A DNA stretch of 35,593 bases, from assembly GCA_002686295.1 (NCBI GenBank), contig NZBB01000012.1, positions 1-35,593 on the forward strand, in the 5' to 3' direction. This document shows positions 1 to 8,149 of the stretch, piece by piece. This DNA is from Candidatus Woesearchaeota archaeon (GTDB taxonomy: Archaea; Nanobdellota; Nanobdellia; Woesearchaeales; GCA-2686295). The notes beneath the pieces were generated by a model that was not told the origin of the DNA, did no database searches, and saw only the letters and a list, made by a program, of their open reading frames with translations. How positions within the stretch are numbered: the stretch's first letter is position 1; the number at the start of each line of letters is the position of its first letter. Both the position numbers and the translations under genes were made by a program.

Positions 1-3000
1 CAGTTGAGTTAACACCAAAAGTATTTACTGATTTTAGATGCACATAATACATTTCTCCAGGTACAAGTGTTAAGTTTGTTATTTCATATGACACATTATT
101 TCCTACTGCAAACCACGTTTCTTCATTATCATAACCATTATTTGGATAAGTCTCTGTTCCGACTGCTAATTCATAATGATCAAAGTATTGCTCACTCGTA
201 GTGTTTGTCCAGCTAACATTTAACATAAATCTATTATCTGTTGTTGCACCCGTATCATTTATTTCTGAAGATCCTGAGATTGTTGCAGCAATAATTATTG
301 CTTTATTATCTGTTATCTGATGATTTATTGTATCATTGATTGTGAATGATAGATTGTATGTGTCGTCTGAAAGACTTTGTGTTAAGCTACATGTTTGCAA
401 ATATCTATTTCCTGAGCAGCTTATGTTTGCTCCCATCTCCCAACTACTTATGTTGTGAGCTGTTTCTTGATCCCATACATGCATTGTGCTGTTTGTACTA
501 TTTGAGATGTTCAACAGCAATGTTGGCAGGCTAACATTGTAATCATCCTCTAAAACAAATGTTATAGTTGGAGTGTTAGTAGTTAAGTTTCCTGGAATTG
601 TTGAAAGATTTATTGTTGGAGCTGAATTGTCATAGAATATTGTTATTAAGTCAGAATCCTGTCCTATTAATCCAAGCCTACTACCTTCTAATGTTATATT
701 GTTCTCCCCTTCACGTAAACTGAGCGTGATGTTAAACCATCCTTTTGGATAATTTGTGTCATAAACACTTATTGAAGTTGTAGTTGGTACTGTGGCTGTT
801 AAGTTTTCCTGCATACAAACTCGTGTATAAAATGCGTTTTCTCCTTCCCCCCAGTCGTTTGTTCTGTTTGTAATATTATATCTTTCAAAGTAAGCATTAC
901 TCTTATTGTGATTTACAAATTCAATCCATCTTCCTGGAATAAAACTCTCATTCAGCGTCTTGTTTACATATACACAATATTCTCCTTGTGATGCCTGTTG
1001 TTTTAGTGTGGTTGTTATTAAATTTAATTCTGAATCTTGAGTACTTGTGGTGTAGTTGTTGTATGGTATTAACTCTCCTTGTTCTATTGTTGCATTCACT
1101 AATGTGTTGTTTTTACCTATTACTCCAATTATGTTTGCAATGTTTGTGTCTATTAATGATTCATAAAGCCATATTCCTGCTTTTTCCGGAGTGTTTGATA
1201 TTGTGAATGTTCGTGTTTCTGAAGTATTTGTTAATCCTAAGTCATTTTCACAACTAACATCCCAGTTATATTCTCCATCTGTCAAGTTATCTAATTGAAC
1301 TCCTGTGCTTGTTCCATTCTGTACTGTTTCGTTTGTGTTGTTTAATATTGTGTTTATGTAAATGGAGCAGTTCAATGATTGGTCGAATATATCTGTAACA
1401 TTGAAGCTTAATGTTATGTTATTATTATCATCCTCTTCATAATTATCTGCAAGCAACTCTAAGCTAACTATTGGCGTCTGAGAATTAACAAGAAATTGTT
1501 TTTTCTCGCTTGTGTTGCTGTTTCCAATTACATCATTTATACTAACTGTTATGTTATGGTAACTATTAGTTAAGTTTGCATTTAACGAACATTCTTGTTG
1601 TGTTGCTGTTCCTGAACAACTAACATTTGTTGAGTTGTATATTGTTCCTGATATATTCGCCACTACTGTTGAAACATTCAAGACATAGTCATCTGAAATT
1701 GAGAAGTTTATCTTTGCATTGTTAATTGTATAATTGGTGACTAATGACAAGTTTATCGTTGGCGCTGTAATATCTGAGAATGTGTTGAATGAATCTGATA
1801 CAGGACCATAGTTCTCCAGTCTCTTAGCATCAACCTGTATAGTGTTATTTCCTGAGAACAAAGGCACCGATACATTGAACCATCCTGTTGGTTTTGATTG
1901 ATTATAAGCTGAAACTGAATCGCTTGTGTTTATATCTTCTCTTAGAGACGGAGTTATGTTTATTTGATATCTGTCTGCAAATTCCGTTGTGTCGATTATT
2001 TCATATCTTTCCCAGTTTGGTGGTTGATGGTTTGAAAATTCTGTGAAATTACCTACTCCAAAACCTGCTGGTAAGGATCCTTCTTTATTTATGTAAAAGA
2101 AACCATTGCCTGCTATTTGTGATTCATTTATTGTCGCCGTTCCTGTTTTACTTGATGTTTCTGTTGTCAGTGTTGAATTTATATACTGACTTGCTTCTTG
2201 CTGTGCATAAACTGTTACATTTGTATTTAGTCCACTTCTGTTCACATATCCATAGATGTTTATTCTTGTATCACTTGTTAAATTGATTGGAGTGAATATT
2301 ACTGGTTTGTCAGGTGTTACATCTACTGTAAAGCTTTTTGTTTCTGAAGTGTTGTTGTTTCCTGCAAGATCTTCACAGCTGATATTCCAGTTATAGTTTC
2401 CGTCGGCTAAGAATTTATTTACAAATTCAGTTTTAGTGTCGTTTTGTACTGTGCTGTTTGTTTCGTTCAAAACACCATTTATTATTAGGTCACAATCCAG
2501 AGTGTTTGAATAAGCATCTGTTACATTAAATGTGAAGTTAAAATTGTTTTGATCCAGATAAGTATAACTATCTATTGGATTTGATAAATTCATTGTAGGG
2601 TTTGAAGTGTCTAAAAGAACATACGCTGTTTTTATTGGCGTTTCGTTGTTTCTGGCATCATCTCCTGAAAAGTACTTTACTGTGTTGTTTCCTTCTGAAT
2701 TGATTGTTTGAGAATTTGCAGCTGTTGGTGTACAACCAACTCCTTGACATGAATAGTTTGTTATCGGGCTAAGATCATCGTTATCAGATGTAAAATTAAC
2801 TATTATGCTACTAACACTTTTCCATTCACTTGGAGCATCTGTGCTTGATATTGGTGCTAAGTTGTCAATACCGATAATATTTTCTGAAGAAGACATAGAT
2901 CCATTGTTGTTACTGCAGTTAACATACCATGTATGTGTTCCATTATCCAAAGTTTTATTGGCTAATATTGTTGTAGTAACATTCTCCAAAACATTAGACT

Positions 3001-3229
3001 CGTTTCCATAATTATCATCATCTATGTATAGTGTACAATTAGCAAGTGCAATAGGTCCTCCAGTCCAATTGAAACGGAAATCTATAGTGTCGTTTGTTCC
3101 GTTTATCCACCCTGAAGCTGATAAATCTGCAGGATCATAAATTGTAACATAACTGATAGCAGCACTTACTAGCAATACAACTAACAAAAACAATATTGCT
3201 CCGAATCCTATTATGCTCTTATTTCTCAT
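1..3229 (-). CDS. Giant N-glycosylated surface protein with Ig-like repeats and FN3 domain (3' part outside window)
   Basis: The reading frame is open from an ATG at 3229 to the left edge, giving 1,076 residues with no stop, so the C-terminus is missing. Residues 5-27 form one hydrophobic segment (signal peptide or membrane anchor); the rest is extracellular in character. N-X-S/T sequons are very dense (more than 60 by my count), as in archaeal S-layer or adhesin proteins. Two homologous units of about 375 residues follow each other (roughly 210-585 and 585-960): each holds an Ig/Big-like domain with paired cysteines and the motif YNWxxSCE, then a TPxK... domain ending in a GWFN motif. A fibronectin type III-like domain starts near residue 995 (motifs SWTNTT, HYELAV). 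The start overlaps the stop of the upstream HTH ORF, so the two are probably cotranscribed. Role as surface glycoprotein or adhesin is inference. Confidence 0.85.
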   Translation of the reverse strand, partial: MRNKSIIGFGAILFLLVVLLVSAAISYVTIYDPADLSASGWINGTNDTIDFRFNWTGGPIALANCTLYIDDDNYGNESNVLENVTTTILANKTLDNGTHTWYVNCSNNNGSMSSSENIIGIDNLAPISSTDAPSEWKSVSSIIVNFTSDNDDLSPITNYSCQGVGCTPTAANSQTINSEGNNTVKYFSGDDARNNETPIKTAYVLLDTSNPTMNLSNPIDSYTYLDQNNFNFTFNVTDAYSNTLDCDLIINGVLNETNSTVQNDTKTEFVNKFLADGNYNWNISCEDLAGNNNTSETKSFTVDVTPDKPVIFTPINLTSDTRINIYGYVNRSGLNTNVTVYAQQEASQYINSTLTTETSSKTGTATINESQIAGNGFFYINKEGSLPAGFGVGNFTEFSNHQPPNWERYEIIDTTEFADRYQINITPSLREDINTSDSVSAYNQSKPTGWFNVSVPLFSGNNTIQVDAKRLENYGPVSDSFNTFSDITAPTINLSLVTNYTINNAKINFSISDDYVLNVSTVVANISGTIYNSTNVSCSGTATQQECSLNANLTNSYHNITVSINDVIGNSNTSEKKQFLVNSQTPIVSLELLADNYEEDDNNNITLSFNVTDIFDQSLNCSIYINTILNNTNETVQNGTSTGVQLDNLTDGEYNWDVSCENDLGLTNTSETRTFTISNTPEKAGIWLYESLIDTNIANIIGVIGKNNTLVNATIEQGELIPYNNYTTSTQDSELNLITTTLKQQASQGEYCVYVNKTLNESFIPGRWIEFVNHNKSNAYFERYNITNRTNDWGEGENAFYTRVCMQENLTATVPTTTSISVYDTNYPKGWFNITLSLREGENNITLEGSRLGLIGQDSDLITIFYDNSAPTINLSTIPGNLTTNTPTITFVLEDDYNVSLPTLLLNISNSTNSTMHVWDQETAHNISSWEMGANISCSGNRYLQTCSLTQSLSDDTYNLSFTINDTINHQITDNKAIIIAATISGSSEINDTGATTDNRFMLNVSWTNTTSEQYFDHYELAVGTETYPNNGYDNEETWFAVGNNVSYEITNLTLVPGEMYYVHLKSVNTFGVNST

Positions 3230-3413
3230 CTTTCAAATTCACCATTAGGGCTGTGCCTATCTTTGTTATTGTAAGCTGTTCACGATACATTTTTATCAGG
3301 TCGCGTACAGTTCCCATTTCTATTTCAAAATGTTTTGAGATTGATGTATAGGTTTGATTAGGATTATTCTCTAAGAATTTTGTAAACTCGACTCTATCAG
3401 GGATTATTTTAAA
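3219..3413 (-). CDS. Small helix-turn-helix protein, start codon unclear
   Basis: A 64-codon open frame ends in TAA at 3219-3221, overlapping the ATG of the giant surface protein by 11 nt. The core (NPNQTYTSISKHFEI, then MGTVRDLI) reads as a helix-turn-helix: turn, recognition helix and a following basic helix. The frame begins right after a TGA at 3414-3416 and contains no ATG, GTG or TTG before the HTH; only ATA/ATC codons lie at its head. It may therefore use an unusual start, be joined by frameshift to a 31-codon upstream ORF ending at the overlapping TAA, or be a decayed gene. The overlap with the surface-protein start suggests coupled expression, perhaps autoregulation. Fold assignment is by eye; function is unknown. 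Confidence 0.5.
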   Translation of the reverse strand, partial: FKIIPDRVEFTKFLENNPNQTYTSISKHFEIEMGTVRDLIKMYREQLTITKIGTALMVNLKDEK

Positions 3414-3560
3414 TCACCGTTGTTTTCTCTTTAATATCAATTAAAAACAATTGTTTTCTCTTTTTTTTAAGAAAAAAAGCTTGAAAACGCTTTCTTTCAC
3501 ACATTTTAACTTTTCAATACTTGATAACCAATATCTAATGATGTTTTTATAAAATCTCCT

Positions 3561-3575
3561 ACTATATAAATATTT
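3561..3575 (-). promoter_or_regulatory. TATA box for the HTH/surface-protein transcript
   Basis: Read on the minus strand this is AAATATTTATATAGT, a good archaeal TATA element. It points leftward to the HTH ORF and the giant surface gene. The stretch 3414-3591 otherwise holds only low-complexity T- and A-rich sequence and a doubtful 31-codon ORF, and I see no other gene in it. Confidence 0.45.
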
Positions 3576-3591
3576 TGGTGGGAAAAACTTT

Positions 3592-4149
3592 TTAGAAAAA
3601 AGCATTAAGCAAATTTGAATAGACACTAAAGCCGTCAATACCAGGTATTGGCAACATATTCAAAATAAATAAGAAACCATTTATCTTTTTTGTTAGCAGT
3701 AAATAATAAGTTTTTTTCCTGTCAAGCTTCAGGTTCTTAAGAGCAAAAGAAGAACCAATCCAAAAAAGTGCATGCATTAAAGGACCTGCAAAAGAAATCA
3801 TTGCAAACTGCAAATTCGTACCTGTTCCAAGAATAGAAACAAAACCCGGAACAAAGAATATGAAACCAAAATTCATCAATTTCAACAAAATACCCAATCC
3901 TAGAAAAGTATAATGTGCATGAAATGTGGCTTGCATTCCGAAACTCAGAGCAAAAAACTTGTGTGCCAACTCATGAAAAATTATGGCAGGTACAACAACA
4001 GAACAGGCAAACCAAAAATTGCCCCAATTAAAACCTGATTTGAAATCAACCAGAACATCTTTCGGTCTATTTTTGAAAACATTCATAAAAATATATCCAA
4101 TACCAAAAGTCATTATTATAGCGTCAATAAATTCTTGAAAAACAAACAT
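3592..4149 (-). CDS. M50-family (site-2-type) membrane metalloprotease
   Basis: A 185-residue integral membrane protein with about five hydrophobic segments. The zinc-binding motif HELAH lies at residues 59-63, inside a membrane segment, with a central FAGP motif (120-123), and the late motif NMLPIPGIDG supplies the third ligand candidate Asp172 (the NPDG-type motif of the family). These are hallmarks of M50 intramembrane proteases, which cut transmembrane helices of anti-sigma factors, signal peptides or regulators. It is short for the family but has both halves of the active site. It lies 39 bp after the secreted cysteine-rich gene and in the same direction as a second M50 gene upstream, so the three probably form one operon. 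The substrate is unknown; the neighbour is an obvious candidate. Confidence 0.8.
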   Translation of the reverse strand: MFVFQEFIDAIIMTFGIGYIFMNVFKNRPKDVLVDFKSGFNWGNFWFACSVVVPAIIFHELAHKFFALSFGMQATFHAHYTFLGLGILLKLMNFGFIFFVPGFVSILGTGTNLQFAMISFAGPLMHALFWIGSSFALKNLKLDRKKTYYLLLTKKINGFLFILNMLPIPGIDGFSVYSNLLNAFF

Positions 4150-4188
4150 GATAGTATTTAGAGAATCTGTTTTTTAAAAAATTTGTGT

Positions 4189-4770
4189 TTAGCAACAAAG
4201 AACAGATGTGAAAGAATTCTCTTTAACATCACCAGCGTCTTGCAAAGAACAATAACCTGCAAAAGTTCTGACTCTAACATCACAATTACCAAATTCATTA
4301 GAAGAGTCTTTGAACTGCAAACCACTACAAGAACTATCACTTGAGGAATAATAGCTTACTGTTTTAGCCTTATTGGTCATTAAGCAAGAATCATAACCAG
4401 AAACTTTGCAAGCAGTTTTTCCAGTCATGGCTTTAATCTTTGAATAACCTTTATTATCAAGATTTATCCAAGAGCATTTTTTATCAGAAATATCCTGAAC
4501 AGAACTAACAACCGCTTTCCCTCCAATATTACTATTCTTAAATGAGAATACAGACTTTGTTATTTCAAAATCTAAATTTTTAAAAAAGTCTTTACTAAGA
4601 GCTAAAATTTTTGGAGATTCAACAGTTTTTTTTAAAAATGTAGAGTCTTGATTTGATTTCTTTACAACATTAGCAGTTGGACTTACTTGATTAAAAGATA
4701 ATGTCATCATAAAAAAAGCTAAAATTAGAACTATAGCCATAAAATGAATATCATGTTCATGATTTCCCAT
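4189..4770 (-). CDS. Secreted or membrane-anchored cysteine-rich protein
   Basis: I do not recognise a family. The 193-residue protein has one hydrophobic segment (about 10-25), preceded by a short His-rich N-terminus (H4, H6, H9), so it is a signal peptide or type II anchor with the rest outside. The C-terminal half has eight cysteines at 99, 121, 129, 148, 163, 174, 192 and 193, ending in a terminal Cys-Cys; four disulfides are possible. The region 30-95 is Lys/Ser-rich and cysteine-free, like a propeptide or linker. The ATG at 4770 follows a good GGGGTG ribosome site. It sits between two M50 proteases in the same direction. It could be a precursor processed by one of them, but that is inference. 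Confidence 0.7.
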   Translation of the reverse strand: MGNHEHDIHFMAIVLILAFFMMTLSFNQVSPTANVVKKSNQDSTFLKKTVESPKILALSKDFFKNLDFEITKSVFSFKNSNIGGKAVVSSVQDISDKKCSWINLDNKGYSKIKAMTGKTACKVSGYDSCLMTNKAKTVSYYSSSDSSCSGLQFKDSSNEFGNCDVRVRTFAGYCSLQDAGDVKENSFTSVLCC

Positions 4771-4817
4771 AAAGCACCCCTAAATAAATCCAATACTAAT
4801 GAAAGTATTTAAAGTTT

Positions 4818-4850
4818 TCTAAATACCGTCTAAATACCGTTTAAATACTG
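4818..4850. repeat. Three tandem 11-bp imperfect repeats upstream of the cysteine-rich gene
   Basis: Three head-to-tail copies occur at 4818-4828 (TCTAAATACCG), 4829-4839 (identical) and 4840-4850 (TTTAAATACTG). The period is one turn of B-DNA, so a protein could bind the same face in each. The array overlaps the 3' end of the upstream M50 gene and lies about 50-80 bp before the ATG of the cysteine-rich gene; the TTTAAATA core may also serve as a TATA element. This suggests an operator with cooperative binding sites. Confidence 0.6.
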
Positions 4851-5446
4851 ATGAAATTGACTGCAAAGAACAATATTAGTAAAGAAGGTACAATTACTGC
4901 AGCATAAGCTTTCTTGCTCCATATCAAAACCTTTTTTCCATCTAAAATAAAGAAAGGCAACATATTGAAAAAAGCCAAGAAAGCATTCACCCAAACACCA
5001 TAAGAAGCTAATTCTTGAATTATATCTAAACCAAAACTATTGGCTAAAAAAAAGATAATTAAAAAAAACAGAGACAAAAAAATGTTCATAACAGGTCCTG
5101 CAATCGATATTTTCCCATTTTGAGCTCTTGAAACTCGTCCTGAAATCATAACTGCTCCTGGAGCAGCTATCAAAAAGCCGAAAAAACTCATTATTAAAGC
5201 AAGTACCAACATCTGAATATTAGCTCTGAACTCTGCAAAACAACCATACCTTTGAGCAACAATTTTATGACCAAGTTCGTGAAGAAGAAAACCAGAACCA
5301 ACAGTAAAAGATGCAAAAATAACAGATTTTATTATATTTAAAGAGAATAAATTTCCTCCATTCAACAATATTCCAAAAGCCAGACTTATGAAAATCCAAG
5401 CTTCTAAAAGATCATGTATTTCTCTCTTCGAAGTTCTTATTTTCAT
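4841..5446 (-). CDS. M50-family (site-2-type) membrane metalloprotease, second copy
   Basis: A 201-residue polytopic membrane protein. The zinc motif HELGH is at residues 56-60 within a hydrophobic segment, followed by AAPGAVM (about 94-100), SIAGPVMN (114-121) and the late NMLPFFILDG motif with Asp169 as third ligand candidate. This order is typical of archaeal M50B-type proteases. The ATG at 5446 is chosen over a TTG one codon upstream. A TATA-like element (about 5474-5484, minus strand) sits upstream in the space shared with the divergent gene at 5567. The gene heads a probable three-gene unit with the cysteine-rich protein and the other M50 protease. It shares motifs with the downstream M50 protein but the two are clearly divergent in sequence. 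Confidence 0.8.
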   Translation of the reverse strand: MKIRTSKREIHDLLEAWIFISLAFGILLNGGNLFSLNIIKSVIFASFTVGSGFLLHELGHKIVAQRYGCFAEFRANIQMLVLALIMSFFGFLIAAPGAVMISGRVSRAQNGKISIAGPVMNIFLSLFFLIIFFLANSFGLDIIQELASYGVWVNAFLAFFNMLPFFILDGKKVLIWSKKAYAAVIVPSLLILFFAVNFISI

Positions 5447-5525
5447 CAAATTGTAAGAACTTATTTTTGTTTATAAAATTTGTTAAACAAACTATGACTA
5501 CTCAAGAATAGATAAAATCAAAAAG

Positions 5526-5533
5526 TTTATATA
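5526..5533 (+). promoter_or_regulatory. TATA box of the membrane/Ada-like gene
   Basis: TTTATATA lies 34-41 nt before the GTG start at 5567, so the transcript should begin only a few bases before the start codon. The intergenic space 5447-5566 also carries the leftward promoter of the M50 gene. Confidence 0.45.
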
Positions 5534-5566
5534 ATTAGTTTGATTTCAAAAAAATAAGGGCTCAAG

Positions 5567-6064
5567 GTGGATAGCAAAGGACCAATTTTAATAAGTTATT
5601 TGTCTCAAATAATACTAATAATAATTCTTTTTCAAGCAAGCGATTTATTAAAAGCATTTACAAATATTGCATTGATGGCTTCATTATTATTGGTTATAAC
5701 AACCATGGCAAAAGAGAAAAGATTAGCATTTAGTCAAAAATACTCTTTTTTCACATTCATAATACTAGCACTATTTGTATTTATTAATATTTCAAGTAAA
5801 ACATCAGATTCATTGTCGATATTAATCATACTGTCTTTAATAATAGGATTTTTTCTGACAGCTTTCTCAAAAGAAGAAACAACTGAAACAAAAATTGTTG
5901 ATTTAGAAATGCCTAAAAAACCAAGAATAGTGTCTGCCAAAGATAGTTTGAAATATCATTCAACAGATTGCGGATATGTCAACAATGCAAAAGAATTAAA
6001 ATTTTTCAACTCTGAAAAACAGGCAGAAGCAATGGGCTTAAATCCATGCAAGATGTGTCAATAA
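5567..6064 (+). CDS. Membrane protein with C-terminal Ada-like zinc-binding module
   Basis: A 165-residue protein with GTG start. The first 100 residues contain about four hydrophobic segments in two hairpins (8-23, 33-47, 59-74, 83-100). After a charged linker (101-122) comes a short module with His131, Cys135, Cys161 and Cys164 in the pattern YHSTDC...NPCKMC. This resembles the metal-binding fold of Ada and the small zinc modules appended to some nucleases, where the metal is held by cysteines and a histidine. Function is unknown; a membrane-tethered metal or nucleic-acid-binding role is possible. The 3' end overlaps the convergent nucS gene by 7 bp, leaving no room for terminators. Confidence 0.65.
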   Translation: MDSKGPILISYLSQIILIIILFQASDLLKAFTNIALMASLLLVITTMAKEKRLAFSQKYSFFTFIILALFVFINISSKTSDSLSILIILSLIIGFFLTAFSKEETTETKIVDLEMPKKPRIVSAKDSLKYHSTDCGYVNNAKELKFFNSEKQAEAMGLNPCKMCQ

Positions 6065-6795
6065 TTAGATAAATTTTTCTGATTTTTATTATGTCTGACA
6101 AGCCTCATAGGAGAATTAACAAGCTTCCAGGAAAAACCCCATTTTTTAAGCATCTCTTCCGCATTTGGAGCAATTTTTGGAGAAGCAATTATTCCTGAAA
6201 CATTCTTAACACCTCTCAATTCTTTTATTTTTTCAACATAACGCCTAAGCTGTTGAACAGCATCTAAACCAGCAGTATAGCGTTTACATTCTATAATTAC
6301 TAATGTTCCATTATTGTCATGCCCAAAAACATCTATGAATCCAAACTTAGTATGCTCCTCTCTACTAAGAGGTTTAAAATTCTTACTTATAAGAACAGGA
6401 TTTTGCTTTATCATATCACTCATATCAGCTTCTGTTCCAGCAAGTAATTGTTTTTGACCATCATCTAATTTTCTAGACATAAAAGAATAAACTCTACTTA
6501 TTTCTAACTCCAAATATTCTTTTGTTGAAGAATTATAAGCTTTGAACAAAATATCATATTCTTGTTTTATTATCTCAACACAACCTCCTGCCTTCATATA
6601 ATTTATAGGATTTCCTCCTTCTGGTTGATGAACAAAAATTGTTCCATCTTGTTTTACGCCAACTAAACGATCCCCCTTTCCTAGAGACGCTTCAGCTCTT
6701 CCACTATAAACTATTTTGCATTTACAGAAAAACACGATGAATTCTTTTTTATTAGCAGATTCTTCAAACTTATATTCAAATTCCCTCAAATCCAT
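6058..6795 (-). CDS. nucS: Endonuclease NucS (EndoMS-type mismatch endonuclease)
   Basis: A 245-residue homolog of the archaeal NucS/EndoMS family, which cleaves mismatched or branched DNA and works with the sliding clamp PCNA. The N-terminal DNA-binding domain has GRAEASLGKGDRLV and DGTIFVHQPEGGNPINY (about 33-66). The C-terminal RecB-like nuclease domain carries the catalytic set in GFIDVFGHD (about 152-160) and IIECKRY (about 168-174), both intact. The C-terminus QKNLSNY (239-245) resembles a PCNA-interacting (PIP) box, though with one aromatic residue. Length matches the family. It follows nreA by 43 bp in the same direction, so the two repair genes are probably cotranscribed. Family identity is firm from the motifs; activity on mismatches is known for the family, not shown here. 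Confidence 0.92.
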   Translation of the reverse strand: MDLREFEYKFEESANKKEFIVFFCKCKIVYSGRAEASLGKGDRLVGVKQDGTIFVHQPEGGNPINYMKAGGCVEIIKQEYDILFKAYNSSTKEYLELEISRVYSFMSRKLDDGQKQLLAGTEADMSDMIKQNPVLISKNFKPLSREEHTKFGFIDVFGHDNNGTLVIIECKRYTAGLDAVQQLRRYVEKIKELRGVKNVSGIIASPKIAPNAEEMLKKWGFSWKLVNSPMRLVRHNKNQKNLSNY

Positions 6796-6838
6796 TAAAT
6801 TAAAGAAAAGAACACTCTTAAAAAAGCTTACGGAATTA

Positions 6839-8056
6839 TTAAAAATAACTGCTTATCTTTAGTTGATTCTTTAAATCTTTTAATAACTTGCTTTTATTCA
6901 ATAGTTCTTTAACATCATAACCAAACTCTTTTTTCACTAAAGTCTTAACATATGTTAACATTGATTTCTTGCTGTCAAAAATAACTGGTTTATTAGACAA
7001 CGTCTTTCTGACGGTCTGTCTTACAACCCATACACCAAGAGGAACCCAATAATCATCAGTTACAAAACGAAGAAGTAACGCTGCTCCCTGTCTTTTCTTT
7101 TTCTTCAAAAACTCTGTTACTGGCAATCTTGCAGCATAATAACCTCCAACAGTATTAAAAGCATATTTTTTTCTTCCATCATAATTTTCAAAATCAGCGA
7201 ATGTTTTTAGCTCCTTAAGTTTCCAAGGCTCATCAGGCATATAGGTTTCAAACAATTCATAACTCCAAATATCTGGGAAAAACATTATCACATAAAAATT
7301 ACCCATATAGTCTCCTGTGAAAACAGAATAGTCTATTTTATTATTAAAATCTTTAATATTGTCTATGTTCTTCTTTCCAATAGTATCATCGACAGCAGTT
7401 ATAGACCACCTTGTCGGAACAAGCTTTCTCTCAGTTTTAACTCCTAATGTACCTGCACTCAAAAGCTTTGTCAAATAGTGTTCATCGAAATTTTTTTTGT
7501 TAAGATAATCAATTGCTTTAGTTGCTTTCAAATCAGTATCTGAGAAAACCTTGTCAACTTTTGAAGGAATTTTAGGATTCTCTGTTATAGATGCTTTTTT
7601 AAGCTTCACAGTCGGACCATAAGGAGTTATATCTTCTGAAACTTTCAAAGTATATCTTGGTTGTTTATTGAGATTAACCTCTAAATCAACAGGTTCTTTT
7701 GCCATACCTATTTCCTGTGTTAAATCCAGCAACCTATCATTGAAAGACTTGACATTTAGCTGGAAGTTTGAGTTTATCAAAAAACTTCTTAAAGAAACAA
7801 TCTTAGGAATATCAAACCCTTTTTCATACCAAAGTAAAGGATCATCATACTCAGCAGTTATTTTTTCATTTGATAATAATCCGACATTAACTTTTGGATA
7901 TCCATGCTTTCCAACAAAAATATTTGGTGCTTCTCCAAAAAAATCTTTCTTTGGTTTTGAATGTTTTTTAGTTAATTCATTCAAACGTTTGTAAAATAAA
8001 TGTGCATTCTTCAAAACCGGATGCTCTTCGTTTTTCTTTCTATCAGACTTAACCAT
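6839..8056 (-). CDS. nreA: DNA repair protein NreA, lacking the usual N-terminal zinc finger
   Basis: A 405-residue member of the archaeal Nre family, linked to DNA damage repair. Recognisable blocks are VGKHGYPKVNVGLLS (about 48-62), PTRWSITAVDDTIGK (about 215-229), and the C-terminal GGYYAARLPVTEFL and DYWVPLGVWVVRQ. The last eight residues, QLKISSYF (398-405), are a canonical PIP box for binding PCNA. Most family members begin with a C4 zinc finger before a CPI(L) motif; here the N-terminus has no cysteine and only HPVLKN at the matching place, and an in-frame TGA seven codons upstream excludes a longer start. It lies just upstream of nucS and is divergent from the E1-like gene. Confidence 0.92.
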   Translation of the reverse strand: MVKSDRKKNEEHPVLKNAHLFYKRLNELTKKHSKPKKDFFGEAPNIFVGKHGYPKVNVGLLSNEKITAEYDDPLLWYEKGFDIPKIVSLRSFLINSNFQLNVKSFNDRLLDLTQEIGMAKEPVDLEVNLNKQPRYTLKVSEDITPYGPTVKLKKASITENPKIPSKVDKVFSDTDLKATKAIDYLNKKNFDEHYLTKLLSAGTLGVKTERKLVPTRWSITAVDDTIGKKNIDNIKDFNNKIDYSVFTGDYMGNFYVIMFFPDIWSYELFETYMPDEPWKLKELKTFADFENYDGRKKYAFNTVGGYYAARLPVTEFLKKKKRQGAALLLRFVTDDYWVPLGVWVVRQTVRKTLSNKPVIFDSKKSMLTYVKTLVKKEFGYDVKELLNKSKLLKDLKNQLKISSYF

Positions 8057-8118
8057 CCCAAAAAAAGAAAGTTGTCAAGTTATTAAAAATTTTTCAAAAA
8101 AACATTTCGCGTCAAAAA

Positions 8119-8128
8119 CTTTAAAAAT
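8119..8128 (+). promoter_or_regulatory. TATA box of leaderless E1-like gene
   Basis: The A/T-rich element CTTTAAAAAT is centred about 27 nt before the ATG at 8150. That is the spacing expected if transcription starts at or next to the start codon, and no Shine-Dalgarno sequence is present. Confidence 0.45.
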
Positions 8129-8149
8129 AACCCTTAAATTCTTTTTTAT

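Noticed and set aside
3441-3638. Minus-strand ORF of 65 codons overlapping the end of the first M50 gene
   Set aside because: Product is Phe/Lys/Ile-rich low complexity from AT-rich DNA, overlaps a real gene in another frame and has no recognisable domain.
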